Positions 16,486-25,508 of a stretch of 64,000 nt of DNA are shown piece after piece (the first letter of the stretch is position 1; every line of letters begins with the position of its first letter). Position numbers and translations under genes: made by a program. The notes under the pieces are model-generated. The model searched no databases, was not told the DNA's origin, and saw only the letters and a program-made list of their open reading frames with translations. The DNA comes from JAQUBU01 sp036677685 (GTDB lineage Bacteria; Bacillota; Syntrophomonadia; Syntrophomonadales; Syntrophomonadaceae): positions 1 to 64,000 of the forward strand of contig JAVBWA010000016.1 of assembly GCA_036677685.1 (NCBI GenBank), read 5' to 3'.

Positions 16486-17643
16486 TTAAATAAAGATTTT
16501 CTGTGGATTTTCAATTAATCTGATTAATACGGCCAGCCATTCGGCAGCCGGAGCGCCATCAATGATGCGGTGGTCAAAAGAAAGTGAAAGTCCCAGCATA
16601 GGCCGAACAACAATCTCACCCTTAACTACAACCGGTTTTTCAATGGTTCTGCCTATTCCTAAAATAGCCGATTCAGGCGGATTAATTATGGGGGTAAACC
16701 AGTCTACCGAACCATAACCTCCCAGATTGGTAATAGTAAAGGTGGCACCGCTCATTTCATCGGGATCCAGTTTGTTCTTGCGGCCGCGTTTGGCTAAATC
16801 ATTAATCTCGACATTTACCTCGGCCAGTTTTTTACCATTGGCGTTGCGGATCACCGGCACTATAAGTCCGTCGGGAACAGCCACCGCCATACCTATATTT
16901 ATATCCTGAAGGGTTTTAACTTCATCGCTGTCCAAAGTCATATTAACGATAGGATTGATCTCAATCGCTCTGGCTACTGCTTTGGTCAGCAGAGCGGTAA
17001 CGGAAATCTTGTCTTTATCTTTGGCGCCCTCGTTAATATTTGCCCGCAGGGCCAGTATCCCGGACATATCAACGCTTACGTGGTGAGTTACTTTCGCATT
17101 GCCGGTCCAGCTGGCCAGCATGTTCTCGCCGATGGCTTTTCTCATGCCTTCGTAAGGTGCAACCTTTGATGCGGGACGGTCGTCGGCAGAGCCTACCCCT
17201 TCTTCAATGGCCTTCTCAACATCCTCACGGGTTATCCTTCCTTCGGGGCCGGTTCCGCTAATACGGGTATAATCAATCCCATTCTCTTCAGCCAGTTTCC
17301 TTGCGGCCGGAGATATCTTTACCCTGCCGCCTGCCGGAACTGCTGGCGGTGCCGCCTCTGCCGAAGGCGCCGGACCTGCAGCCAGAATTGCGGAAATATC
17401 CTCGCCAGCCAGGCCGATTACACCCATCAATCCTCCCACGGGCAGCTTGCTTCCTTTCGGAGATATAATCTTTAATAAGATTCCGTCATCTGGAGACTCG
17501 ACTTTGTTGGTAATTTTGTCGGTCATTACCTCGACCAAAGCCTCGCCCTTTTTTACACTGTCGCCTTCATTTTTAAGCCATTTGCCCAGAGTTCCGGTCT
17601 TCATGGACAGACCTAGTTTGGGCATTATAATTGCTGTTGCCAT
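16486..17643 (-). CDS. acoC: dihydrolipoamide acyl/acetyltransferase E2 (acetoin dehydrogenase AcoC-type)
   Basis: 385 residues in three parts. A lipoyl domain (1-80) carries K43 in VMTDKITNKVES. A peripheral subunit-binding domain (about 110-150) reads KISPAARKLAEENGID...GPEGRITREDV. The C-terminal catalytic domain ends with SFDHRIIDGAPAAEW, containing the H-x3-D-G acyltransferase signature. Linkers are rich in Ala and Pro. It accepts the acyl group from E1 and passes it to CoA. It abuts acoX with no gap. The genes for E1 alpha and beta are upstream, but an E3 gene is absent from the locus. Confidence 0.92.
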   Translation of the reverse strand: MATAIIMPKLGLSMKTGTLGKWLKNEGDSVKKGEALVEVMTDKITNKVESPDDGILLKIISPKGSKLPVGGLMGVIGLAGEDISAILAAGPAPSAEAAPPAVPAGGRVKISPAARKLAEENGIDYTRISGTGPEGRITREDVEKAIEEGVGSADDRPASKVAPYEGMRKAIGENMLASWTGNAKVTHHVSVDMSGILALRANINEGAKDKDKISVTALLTKAVARAIEINPIVNMTLDSDEVKTLQDINIGMAVAVPDGLIVPVIRNANGKKLAEVNVEINDLAKRGRKNKLDPDEMSGATFTITNLGGYGSVDWFTPIINPPESAILGIGRTIEKPVVVKGEIVVRPMLGLSLSFDHRIIDGAPAAEWLAVLIRLIENPQKIFI

Positions 17644-18675
17644 TTAGTTTTCCTCCTTTAGCCAGCGTAGATTTTTTAGTGCTTGTTCGCCTTGCGAATA
17701 ACCCTTGACCACCGCTTGCCTCAAGGCCAGCCTTGCGTCTACCACCCGGGGTCCGTCAAAGGTAAGCTTGATTGAAACTTCTTCGCCTTCCCCCACTTCA
17801 ACTTCTCTTTCACCGTCAAGGGCTATCACAAAGGGGCCATTTTTAATTTTTACCTCTTCTCCGATCTCCAAAATCCTATAACCGGAGACGGCAATGGGCC
17901 TGATTAAACCAGGAGCAATCGGTACTATTACGCTGGTTTGGTCAGGGCCAATATCAATAACCATACCCTTTTCTTCTGTTATGCCAATCGGCTGCAGGTT
18001 GCCGGTTATGGAAGATATCCCAATATTATCAGGTTCTCCTCGAGTGACTACAACTTGCCGGATTCGCTCTTCATCCCAAATAGCACGCGAACCGATAAAA
18101 ATATCCTTGAGTATAACTGCATCTATCAAAGCGATATCAATGGGTATTCCGTTTTTCAGAATCACCAGTTTTTTGGTCGGGTGTACAGCCGGGAAATCAG
18201 CCAGACCACATGCCACCACTCCTGCAGCCAAACCTGCTATAGTACCCTCCAACATTTGGGGAAAAACATTGTTGGTTCCTGTGGAAATCGGAACCAGAGG
18301 AATATCTCCGCAATTTTTAGCCACCATGCGATTGGTTCCGTCTCCACCCAGGGTGATAATGCATTTAATTCCAGCCTCATTCATCTGCATGGCAGCGTTT
18401 GCGGAATCCACTTGAGTTGCGGTCATTTCCATATCAGCTTCAACTATTTTCATAGGCAGCTGGTGACTTTTCGATAATCCATCTACCGCCCGGGGAACAA
18501 TACCGTAATAATCCGGCATATACATTACCCGTTCCACTCCCGTGGCAGCTAATGCCAGCAGGCAGCGTTTTACAATATTGATCTTTTCCTGATTGTCAAA
18601 ACAAATACCATAAGCCACCAGGCGGCGGATATCTTTGCCACTGGCCGGATTGGCGATGATTCCCACTGAAGCCAT
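17644..18675 (-). CDS. acoX: AcoX-type ATP-NAD kinase family protein
   Basis: 343 residues. GIIANPASGKDIRRLV at the N-terminus and ITLGGDGTNRMVAK (GGDGT motif) show the NAD/diacylglycerol kinase-like fold. AcoX proteins accompany acetoin dehydrogenase genes; their exact function is unresolved. The C-terminal half, including PIAPGLIRPIAVSGYRIL, is conserved in AcoX. It sits between acoB and the E2 gene, separated from acoB by 150 bp that contains a stable hairpin. Its presence favours acetoin dehydrogenase over pyruvate or branched-chain dehydrogenase for this complex. Confidence 0.85.
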   Translation of the reverse strand: MASVGIIANPASGKDIRRLVAYGICFDNQEKINIVKRCLLALAATGVERVMYMPDYYGIVPRAVDGLSKSHQLPMKIVEADMEMTATQVDSANAAMQMNEAGIKCIITLGGDGTNRMVAKNCGDIPLVPISTGTNNVFPQMLEGTIAGLAAGVVACGLADFPAVHPTKKLVILKNGIPIDIALIDAVILKDIFIGSRAIWDEERIRQVVVTRGEPDNIGISSITGNLQPIGITEEKGMVIDIGPDQTSVIVPIAPGLIRPIAVSGYRILEIGEEVKIKNGPFVIALDGEREVEVGEGEEVSIKLTFDGPRVVDARLALRQAVVKGYSQGEQALKNLRWLKEEN

Positions 18676-18787
18676 GCTGCTTCCTCCCTCCGGGAAAATA
18701 ATCTGCTATGACATATCTTTACTCTTCCACCAAGTTTGTTAAAAAATCAGACCGAACAAGAAAGCTATTCGTTTTTTTGAGAGTCCG

Positions 18788-18813
18788 GGTGGACGGGCCG
18801 AAACCTGTCCACC
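18788..18813 (-). other. hairpin in the acoB-acoX gap
   Basis: A 10-bp stem (GGTGGACAGG with CCCGTCCACC on the minus strand, one G-U pair) and a six-base loop sit just after acoB. No U-tract follows on the coding strand, so it is more likely an RNA stability or processing element, or a partial terminator, than a full stop. Confidence 0.5.
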
Positions 18814-18825
18814 ACCGACTTAAAT

Positions 18826-19800
18826 TTAGAATATAGCTTCTACGGCTTTAATAATCTTTTCCTCACTGGGAATGAAAGCTCCCTCCAGAATAGGATTGAA
18901 GGGAATAGGCACATCCGGAGGCGTCACCCTAATAATGGGAGCATCCAGATAGTCAAAGCCTTCTTCACATACCAGAGCGGCAATTTCACCACCGAAACCG
19001 CTGGTTTTGACTTCTTCATGAACGATAAGCAGCTTACCGGTCTTGGCAACGGATTTTAAAATCGCATCTTTATCAAGGGGTACCAGAGTACGGGGATCAA
19101 GAACTTCGGCATTAATACCTTTGGCAGCCAGTTCTTCGGCTGCAGCCAAAGCTTTGTGCAGCATCCATGACCATGCTACAATAGTTATGTCGGAGCCTTC
19201 ACGTTTGATATCCGCTTTGCCCAGCGGAACAACGTATTCGCCTTCCGGCACATCTCCGGGCACGGGCAGCAGTTGTTTATGCTCAATATACATAACCGGA
19301 TTATCATCCCGGATAGCAGCTATCATCAAGCCTTTGGCATCGGCGGGAGTGGCTGGCATTACGGTCTTAACCCCGGGTATATGAGTAAACCAGGATTCTA
19401 CACACTGGGAGTGCTGGGCTGCTGCCCCCATCCCGGCTCCGCACGGAGTTCTAACTACCATGGGAACTTTGGCCTTACCGCCAAACATATATCTCATCTT
19501 GGCCGCCTGGTTGAAAAGTTCGTCCATACAGCAACCCATAAAATCAACAAACATGATTTCCGCAATAGGTCTTAATCCTGCGGCAGCTGCACCTACTGCC
19601 GAACCGACAATAGCTGCCTCGCTAATCGGAGTATTCATAACCCGTTTAGGCCCGAATTCATCATATAATCCGGCAGTTACCCCAAAGCAGCCTCCAAACT
19701 GGGCAACATCTTCACCCTGTAAATAAACGTTGGGGTCTCTTTGCATTTCTACCCGCATACCGTCTCTAATGGCTTCCGCATAAGTCATTTGTTTCATCAT
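18826..19800 (-). CDS. acoB: TPP-dependent dehydrogenase E1 beta subunit (AcoB)
   Basis: 324 residues of the transketolase pyrimidine-binding plus C-terminal fold. Visible are MTYAEAIRDGMRVEMQRDPNVYLQGEDVAQFGGCFGVT, the ISEAAIVGSAVGAA loop and the closing PFNPILEGAFIPS. With the alpha subunit it forms the heterotetramer that decarboxylates or cleaves the substrate and acylates the E2 lipoyl group. It lies 17 bp after acoA. E1 beta subunits for acetoin, pyruvate and branched-chain 2-oxo acids look alike, so acetoin is inferred from acoX and the AcoR-type regulator. Confidence 0.93.
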   Translation of the reverse strand: MMKQMTYAEAIRDGMRVEMQRDPNVYLQGEDVAQFGGCFGVTAGLYDEFGPKRVMNTPISEAAIVGSAVGAAAAGLRPIAEIMFVDFMGCCMDELFNQAAKMRYMFGGKAKVPMVVRTPCGAGMGAAAQHSQCVESWFTHIPGVKTVMPATPADAKGLMIAAIRDDNPVMYIEHKQLLPVPGDVPEGEYVVPLGKADIKREGSDITIVAWSWMLHKALAAAEELAAKGINAEVLDPRTLVPLDKDAILKSVAKTGKLLIVHEEVKTSGFGGEIAALVCEEGFDYLDAPIIRVTPPDVPIPFNPILEGAFIPSEEKIIKAVEAIF

Positions 19801-19817
19801 TCTTCACCCTTCCTTAA

Positions 19818-20780
19818 TTAGTCTGCATAAACGTCGGTAAGAAGTTCCTGGGGATCCGGCTGTGGACTTTCTTGAGCGAATTTTATCGCCGCTTCGATTT
19901 CAGCCTCGGCCGCAGCCTTTATATCATCCAGTTCAGCCTGAGTGGCATATTTTAGTTTGAGCAGATTCTTCTCCAATCTTGGAATCGGGTCTTTCGCCAG
20001 CCATTCTTCCTGGTCCTTCGGGTCTTTATAAGCGCCTGGATCGCCTTCAAAATGTCCCCGCCACCTCCAGCTTTTGCACTCGACCAAGGTAGGTCCATCG
20101 CCTTTTCTGGCCCGGTCAATTGCTGCGCCGGCGGCTTCAAATACTGCTATAACATCATTACCGTCTACAGACACCCCGGGTATGCCATAACCACTGGCCC
20201 GGTCAGAAATATCGGTAATATTCTGGTGGGTTTCCTGAGCATTGGATATAGCCCAGCCATTATTCTCGCAAAGGAAAACTATCGGCAGCTTCCATGTAGA
20301 TGCTAGATTTAATGATTCATGGAAGGTCGCACGGTCGGAGGCTCCGTCACCGAAAAAGGCAACCGCGACCGCATCGGTGTCTTTATATTTACAGGCAAAT
20401 GCCGCACCGGTAGCTATAGGCATACCGGCTCCTACAATGCCGTTGGCTCCCAATATTCCCAGATCTACGTCCGCTATGTGCATAGACCCGCCTTTGCCCT
20501 TGCAATATCCGGTAGTCCGGCCGAACAATTCAGCCATCATTAACTTTATATCCCCGCCTTTTGCGATCAGATGACCATGTCCCCGGTGGGTGCTGGCAAT
20601 AAAGTCCTTATTTTCCAGACTTGCGCACACGCCCGTGGCGATTGCTTCCTCACCAAGATACAGGTGAACAAAGCCAGGTATTTGGCCGGCAGCAAATAAT
20701 TCAACCGCCTTAGACTCAAAAGCTCTTATAGTAACCATTTTCTTGTACATGTCAAGCAACTGCTCTTTTTTGAGATCCAT
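19818..20780 (-). CDS. acoA: TPP-dependent dehydrogenase E1 alpha subunit (AcoA)
   Basis: 320 residues. The thiamine diphosphate motif begins GDGASDRATFHESLNLAS and ends CENNGWAIS (GDG...NN type). The substrate-channel region STHRGHGHLIAKG and the GKGGSMHIAD segment are typical of E1 alpha. Length matches the short AcoA/PdhA form. It is transcribed first among the complex genes, after the Lin0512 gene; the 230-bp gap before it holds a copy of the dispersed repeat. TPP dependence links it functionally to the nearby thiamine operon, though the two are regulated by different signals. Confidence 0.93.
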   Translation of the reverse strand: MDLKKEQLLDMYKKMVTIRAFESKAVELFAAGQIPGFVHLYLGEEAIATGVCASLENKDFIASTHRGHGHLIAKGGDIKLMMAELFGRTTGYCKGKGGSMHIADVDLGILGANGIVGAGMPIATGAAFACKYKDTDAVAVAFFGDGASDRATFHESLNLASTWKLPIVFLCENNGWAISNAQETHQNITDISDRASGYGIPGVSVDGNDVIAVFEAAGAAIDRARKGDGPTLVECKSWRWRGHFEGDPGAYKDPKDQEEWLAKDPIPRLEKNLLKLKYATQAELDDIKAAAEAEIEAAIKFAQESPQPDPQELLTDVYAD

Positions 20781-20827
20781 TCGAGTTCCCTCCTTTTATT
20801 AATTGGGGCGATTTACCATTAATCAGT

Positions 20828-20905
20828 CATAACGAGGCGAAAAGATGTCCCCCGCCTCTTGCAGCGGTGTGTTGAAACTGTTCTGCAGTTTCTTTCGATG
20901 CTTAA
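20828..20905 (+). repeat. dispersed palindromic repeat, copy 1 (internally deleted)
   Basis: Starts with the shared end ATAACGAGGCGAAAAGATGT, then CCCCCGCCTCTTGCAGCGGTGTG, and ends with an imperfect GAAACTG-TTCTGCAGTTTC palindrome and GATGCTTAAA. It lacks the middle of the longer copy at 47394-47530. It lies between acoA and the Lin0512 gene. Confidence 0.8.
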
Positions 20906-21009
20906 ATTCTTAAACATAGGAAAAAACTTTAAATAATAAAAAAGTATTTTCTGACCTCCTTTCATCCTTTCTGGCCCATGATTTTGAAGTCTGCTTATCC
21001 GAACCGCTG

Positions 21010-21393
21010 CTAGGATGTTTCGGGCGGCTGCAAATCCATGTCTACAAAAACTGTCAGCGCTGCCACCGCAACTACAATAGTGTCTCCCTCGCCCAGGGCC
21101 GGCAAATCCAACCCTCGTACTGACAATCCCCCCTGAACGGTTTCCAGCTGGGTAGAACCAAAAGGCACGGAATTCAAAACTTCATCATTATTTAATGTTT
21201 CCGGATAAGGACAAGCTATTTTTACATGAACATGCATTTCATTGGGATCTTTAATTCCCACAATATCAAACAAACCAGCCAGACAACTGTGTGACACGGC
21301 ATCCTTAATAGCTTTCTGTGCGGCTTTAGTTACGTCGCCGCCGTGCAGATCGGCTCCGGTTCCAATTTCTACAATAAAACGTTTCAGGCTCAA
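21010..21393 (-). CDS. Lin0512 family protein
   Basis: 127 residues. The TTG at 21393, eight bases after AAGGAGG, is chosen because the conserved family start (MSLKRFIVEIGTGADLHGGD) begins there; an ATG at 21447 would place the start before any ribosome-binding site. Conserved features are IGTGADLHG, DVTKAAQKAIKDAVSHSCL and a late GDTIVVAVAALTVFVD. The family is widespread, small and functionally unknown. As first gene after the sigma-54 promoter at 21474-21490 it leads the aco/lipoate train, which ties it to that pathway. Confidence 0.8.
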   Translation of the reverse strand: MSLKRFIVEIGTGADLHGGDVTKAAQKAIKDAVSHSCLAGLFDIVGIKDPNEMHVHVKIACPYPETLNNDEVLNSVPFGSTQLETVQGGLSVRGLDLPALGEGDTIVVAVAALTVFVDMDLQPPETS

Positions 21394-21473
21394 CCTTATA
21401 TCCTCCTTTCTCAAAAATAGTACTGCCTTCACAATGCTATAAATCAAGTTGAAATACTATTTATAATCTATTG

Positions 21474-21490
21474 TGCAATTATCATGCCAA
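21474..21490 (-). promoter_or_regulatory. sigma-54 (-24/-12) promoter
   Basis: The minus strand reads TTGGCATGATAATTGCA. GG and GC elements are separated by exactly 10 bases, matching the TGGCAY-N5-TTGCA consensus. Transcription would start near 21463, about 70 bases before the TTG start of the Lin0512 gene. A sigma-54 activator gene (acoR) with a GAFTGA loop lies immediately upstream. Confidence 0.85.
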
Positions 21491-21683
21491 CTTTATTTAA
21501 CGAACTAATTAAAATATATAGGAAAGCATGAAAAGCCTTTGAAGTAATTCTCAACCTTGAACAAAGACCGATATTTTAAAAAGTAAATTAGTAATAATTA
21601 GATATGAAAAAATTTGGGTAGACGGGAAATGGGCATGAAGAAATTAATCGTCTGGCATTCCTTTACATAAATGTGTGTTTCGA

Positions 21684-21737
21684 GTGTAATATAAATGTTA
21701 CACTACATTAACATTTTGATGTGACGTGAATGTTACA
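21684..21737. promoter_or_regulatory. tandem inverted repeats, candidate AcoR enhancer sites
   Basis: Two related 18-mers, TGTAATATAAATGTTACA (21685-21702) and TGTGACGTGAATGTTACA (21720-21737), are each near-palindromic and share AATGTTACA. Their centres are 35 bp apart. They lie about 200-250 bp upstream of the sigma-54 promoter, the usual distance for an upstream activating sequence. The rest of 21448-21993 shows no gene. Confidence 0.6.
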
Positions 21738-21993
21738 GGTTAATATTAAATGAGATTTAAAAATAGTATAAGAAAGTGGTATTAGACAGGCTGTTAAGAT
21801 GTGCCAGATTAGCAAACAAGTAAGTCCGAACAAAAAAATTGAAGAGGGAGTCGTTCAAGGAATCCCATAATTTAAGCGTATATTACGGACATCGATTAAA
21901 AGGGGGTTTATTGAACAACAAAGCACCCTTCGGGGCTACAACTATCTTCGCTTCGCCCAGCAATAATGAAGCCATTCGGCTGACAGTCTGCAG

Positions 21994-24066
21994 TCAGTAA
22001 TCAATATTGTACAATTTCATTTTACGGTATATAGTATTGCGTGAAACCTCCATTTCTCGGGCCACTTCACTGATATTTCCTCCGTGTCTGGCCAGAAGAC
22101 TCAAAATTTCATTACATTCATGCTCTGCCACAAATTGCTTTCTTTTTTCTCTCTCCGAGTAAACCTTTACTTCTTGAACAGTAGATGTGGGCTCTTGAGA
22201 CAATACCTTTTCGTTTTTTTTATAAATGGTGGCCGGTAAGTTCTCCAGGCAAATTTGTCCATCCTCGGCTATACTCGCCAGTCTCTCGACTACGTTCTGC
22301 AACTCGCGTACATTGCCCGGCCATCTGTATTTCAACAAATATTTCATCACCAGGGGATCCACTCGAATGATTTCGCTGCCCCATTCCCTGCTAATGTGTT
22401 CAATAAAATGCTCAAAAAGCAAAGGAATATCATCGCGATGCTCACGCAGGGGAGGCACAGAAATAGCCACCACATTAAGGCGATAATAAAGGTCCTGACG
22501 GAAATCACCTTTCTCCACCTGTTCAAACAAAATTTTATTAGTGGCACAAATCACCCGAAAATCGACCGGTATTACTTTATTGTCCCCGATGCGGCTGATT
22601 TTTTTATCCTGCAACACTCTTAAAAGTGCAACCTGCTGTTCCAACGGCATCTCACCTATTTCGTCCAGGAACAAGGTACCCCCGGCTGCCAATTCAAGTT
22701 TTCCTGGTCTTCCCCCTCGTTTGGCACCGGTAAAAGCACCTTCCGCATAACCAAATAATTCACTGGCAATCAATTCCCTTGGTATGGCACCACAGTTGAC
22801 TGCCACAAAAGGACCTTGGCGACGTACACTGCGGTTATGAATTGCCTGGGCAAACATTTCCTTGCCGGTGCCGCTTTCTCCCTCCAATAAAATACTGGAA
22901 TTCCCCGATGCGGCCAAAGCAGCTATACGAACTGTTTCTTTCATTTGCGGACTATTACCGATAATATCTCTAAAATGGAATGTGGCTTGCGCTCCGCTAA
23001 AGCGGTTAACTAATTTCTGGATCTTCTCAATAGGACGAAGCAAGATAACAACATCGGTAACATTACCTTCATCATCTATGATCGGCATTCCTGATGAAAG
23101 GCAGTGTAGCCGTCCGTTGACCGTATCCAGGATGACTTCCCGATCATTATAACCCTCCTTGCGTTTGAGGGCTTTTTCCACAGCCGGTACTCCCCTCCCC
23201 AGAACGTTTTGAATTGAGTCGCCTACCAGTTCCTGAGCTGGTTTCCCGATGATCTTTTCCGCCACAGGATTAATTTGAACTATAACACTATGGTCATTAA
23301 TAACTATGACCCCATCGGATATATTTTGGAATACATCTGTCATCTTATTATTAGCCATAATAAGCTGCCGGTTTTTCTCATTAATCCACATCTGATCCAT
23401 TATAGCCTCTACGGCCGCCACTACCATTCCCAGAGTATGCATATGCGCCCCATCCACCGGCCCTGAAAGATCCAGGATGCCCATAAGCTGCCCTTTTTTG
23501 TCAAAAATCGGGGATGCCGAACAGGTCCAGCCATGGTGTTTTTGGCAATAATGTTCAGCGCCGGAAGTTTGAATTGGCTTTTTCAATACTAGAGCCGTGC
23601 CAATAGCATTGGTACCTACCTCTTCTTCAACCCAACTGGCGCCCGTAATAAAATTTAATGTGGCTGCCATATGCAAGGTACACTCATCACCGAAGGATTC
23701 TATAATATAGCCCCGCTCATCGGTCAACATAACAATAAAGCCAGAACCTTTTACGAATTCATAAAGCCTGCGCATAAAAGGTCTGGCAATATCAATAAAG
23801 TCTTTATTTTTGTCCAAGCAATAGTCTATTTCCTCTTTAGTTAAAAAACGGTAACAAGTACCATCATAAGGATTGACACCATAGTCATAGCACCTCTGCC
23901 AGGACTCCGCGATATCCGCAGAAACAGAAATAACGCTCGCATCACCGTTCTTAATAAAAATATTCCATGCATCAGTGACACTTGATGGGGCTGGTAAAGT
24001 AGTGGTTTCCTGCACGTCAATCCCTCCCGGTTTCGTGCCCTCATGTAACTTCGCCCACAATTTCAT
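21994..24066 (-). CDS. acoR: sigma-54-dependent transcriptional activator (AcoR-like)
   Basis: 690 residues. Order: N-terminal AcoR-type region with a GAF domain (about 60-220), a PAS domain (about 230-345, VIVINDHSVIVQINPVAEKIIG), the AAA+ sigma-54 interaction domain (about 370-600) with Walker A GESGTGKE and the sigma-54 contact loop GAFTGA, and a Fis-type helix-turn-helix at the end (ISEVAREMEVSRNTIYRKM). It should sense acetoin or a related metabolite through the GAF/PAS part and drive the sigma-54 promoter at 21474-21490. It is on the same strand and upstream of its presumed target, with a 500-bp regulatory gap between. Confidence 0.92.
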   Translation of the reverse strand: MKLWAKLHEGTKPGGIDVQETTTLPAPSSVTDAWNIFIKNGDASVISVSADIAESWQRCYDYGVNPYDGTCYRFLTKEEIDYCLDKNKDFIDIARPFMRRLYEFVKGSGFIVMLTDERGYIIESFGDECTLHMAATLNFITGASWVEEEVGTNAIGTALVLKKPIQTSGAEHYCQKHHGWTCSASPIFDKKGQLMGILDLSGPVDGAHMHTLGMVVAAVEAIMDQMWINEKNRQLIMANNKMTDVFQNISDGVIVINDHSVIVQINPVAEKIIGKPAQELVGDSIQNVLGRGVPAVEKALKRKEGYNDREVILDTVNGRLHCLSSGMPIIDDEGNVTDVVILLRPIEKIQKLVNRFSGAQATFHFRDIIGNSPQMKETVRIAALAASGNSSILLEGESGTGKEMFAQAIHNRSVRRQGPFVAVNCGAIPRELIASELFGYAEGAFTGAKRGGRPGKLELAAGGTLFLDEIGEMPLEQQVALLRVLQDKKISRIGDNKVIPVDFRVICATNKILFEQVEKGDFRQDLYYRLNVVAISVPPLREHRDDIPLLFEHFIEHISREWGSEIIRVDPLVMKYLLKYRWPGNVRELQNVVERLASIAEDGQICLENLPATIYKKNEKVLSQEPTSTVQEVKVYSEREKRKQFVAEHECNEILSLLARHGGNISEVAREMEVSRNTIYRKMKLYNIDY

Positions 24067-24276
24067 TATAAAATATCTGCGTTGAAAGTCAAATTGAGAT
24101 CCACTAAATAAGGAAATCTTTCCTTAACGCTTACACTCTGTCTTTCTCACAAGTCCGCTTTTTCATTGATTAATTTAAATAATAGCCGCCTAGCTTTTAG
24201 TGTTATTAATTAGGGGTGAGCAGAATCCGCAATGTGCTTATTAACTAACCCCCTTCAGTTAAATTAGTATAAGTGC

Positions 24277-24322
24277 AACCAGAGCTTGTGACTTCGCTCT
24301 CAGCTTGCCACAAGCTCTGGTT
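24277..24322. terminator. long hairpin between phaC and acoR, possible terminator
   Basis: Fourteen-base arms AACCAGAGCTTGTG and CACAAGCTCTGGTT pair perfectly around an 18-base loop. It follows the phaC stop on the minus strand. The U-tract is poor on both strands, so termination is plausible but unproven. The rest of 24067-24366 shows no gene. Confidence 0.5.
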
Positions 24323-24366
24323 TCTTCAGAATAACGCAGCTATTCGTTTTTTTACGGTCTGAACTT

Positions 24367-25476
24367 CTATTCTTCTTCCTCCCAGAGATCGGAGCGCTCC
24401 GCCATCCAGGCCGCTATTTCAGGGAATACCTTATCCCGGGCGATTTCTCCCAGAACCAGACCGCCATGACCTACCGGAAATTCCAGATAGGTCTTGTCGG
24501 TTCCCCGCAGATAGGTTAAGGCCGCGGCCGTTTGGTGCGGCATAACGATATGATCCCGCAGACCCACCAGGGCGAGTATATTGGCGTCGATGCGCTGCAA
24601 CTGCACCCGCCGGCCCCGTAATACAACTTGATTTTTAACCAGTTTGTTCCCCTGGTAAAAATCCCTGATCCAATCCCGGTATGCTCCTCCCGGGAAGTTG
24701 ACATTGTCGCTGGCCCACTTATTGAGAACCTTCCAGAACTGAATTGATTTGCCTTCTTCGATGGTTTTCCAAAGCCGGGTATAAGTGCCCCAGTAATTAG
24801 CCAGGGGATTCAGCATCCGGGTGCCCCAATCAATGAAATCCTTGGGAATAAGCTCCATAGCGTCGGCTATCCGGTCCGGGTCATAACCGCGCGCCTTCAG
24901 CCAGACATCGTATGTACCTGCCTTATTGAACTCTATGGGCGCGGCCAGATAAACCAGATTCTTAAGCTTGGGTTTATCGAACAGGGCAGCATACAGAGTG
25001 GACATGGTTCCTCCCATGCAATAGCCAATAATGCTTATGTCGCTCGATTGGGCGAACCTTGCCACCTTTTTAGCCGATGGTGCTATATAATCGTAAATAA
25101 AATCGGCATATCCCAGATCACGGTCTTCCCATTCAAACTCTCCCCAGTCCAGCAGGTAGACATCAAAGCCTTCGTTGACCAGATATTCCACCAGGCTGTA
25201 ACCCGGAGCCAAATCCAGTACGTACGGCTTGTTGATCAGGGCGTATATCAAAAGAATCGGAGTGCGATATTTTCTTTCGCTGGAGGTACGATAATGATAG
25301 AGCTGGGATTTATTTTTACTCCATATTGATTCCTTGGGAGAACACCCGGTAGCCGGTTTGGGATCATAGCCCAAGACTTCCTGCCAGCGCAAGGTGGTAC
25401 GAATCCAGTGTTCCTGAGCTTTTTGAAGTATCTCCCCCATCTCTCTGGGTGAGGTGTTTTGAAACATCTCTTCCAT
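24367..25476 (-). CDS. phaC: poly(3-hydroxyalkanoate) synthase subunit PhaC (class III type)
   Basis: 369 residues, the short length of class III/IV synthases. The lipase-box-like GYCMGG holds the catalytic Cys (C153); the Asp in LVGLRDHIVMP (about 308) and the His in FPVGHGG (about 337) complete the triad. The DLAPGYSLVEYLVNEGFDVYLLDWGE segment is typical of PhaC. It polymerises (R)-3-hydroxyacyl-CoA into storage polyester granules. The companion gene 32 bp upstream encodes a PhaE/PhaR-like subunit. PHA storage fits an organism living on C4 intermediates. Confidence 0.93.
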   Translation of the reverse strand: MEEMFQNTSPREMGEILQKAQEHWIRTTLRWQEVLGYDPKPATGCSPKESIWSKNKSQLYHYRTSSERKYRTPILLIYALINKPYVLDLAPGYSLVEYLVNEGFDVYLLDWGEFEWEDRDLGYADFIYDYIAPSAKKVARFAQSSDISIIGYCMGGTMSTLYAALFDKPKLKNLVYLAAPIEFNKAGTYDVWLKARGYDPDRIADAMELIPKDFIDWGTRMLNPLANYWGTYTRLWKTIEEGKSIQFWKVLNKWASDNVNFPGGAYRDWIRDFYQGNKLVKNQVVLRGRRVQLQRIDANILALVGLRDHIVMPHQTAAALTYLRGTDKTYLEFPVGHGGLVLGEIARDKVFPEIAAWMAERSDLWEEEE

Positions 25477-25508
25477 ACTCCAACCCCCTTAGTATTATTT
25501 TTATCCAA

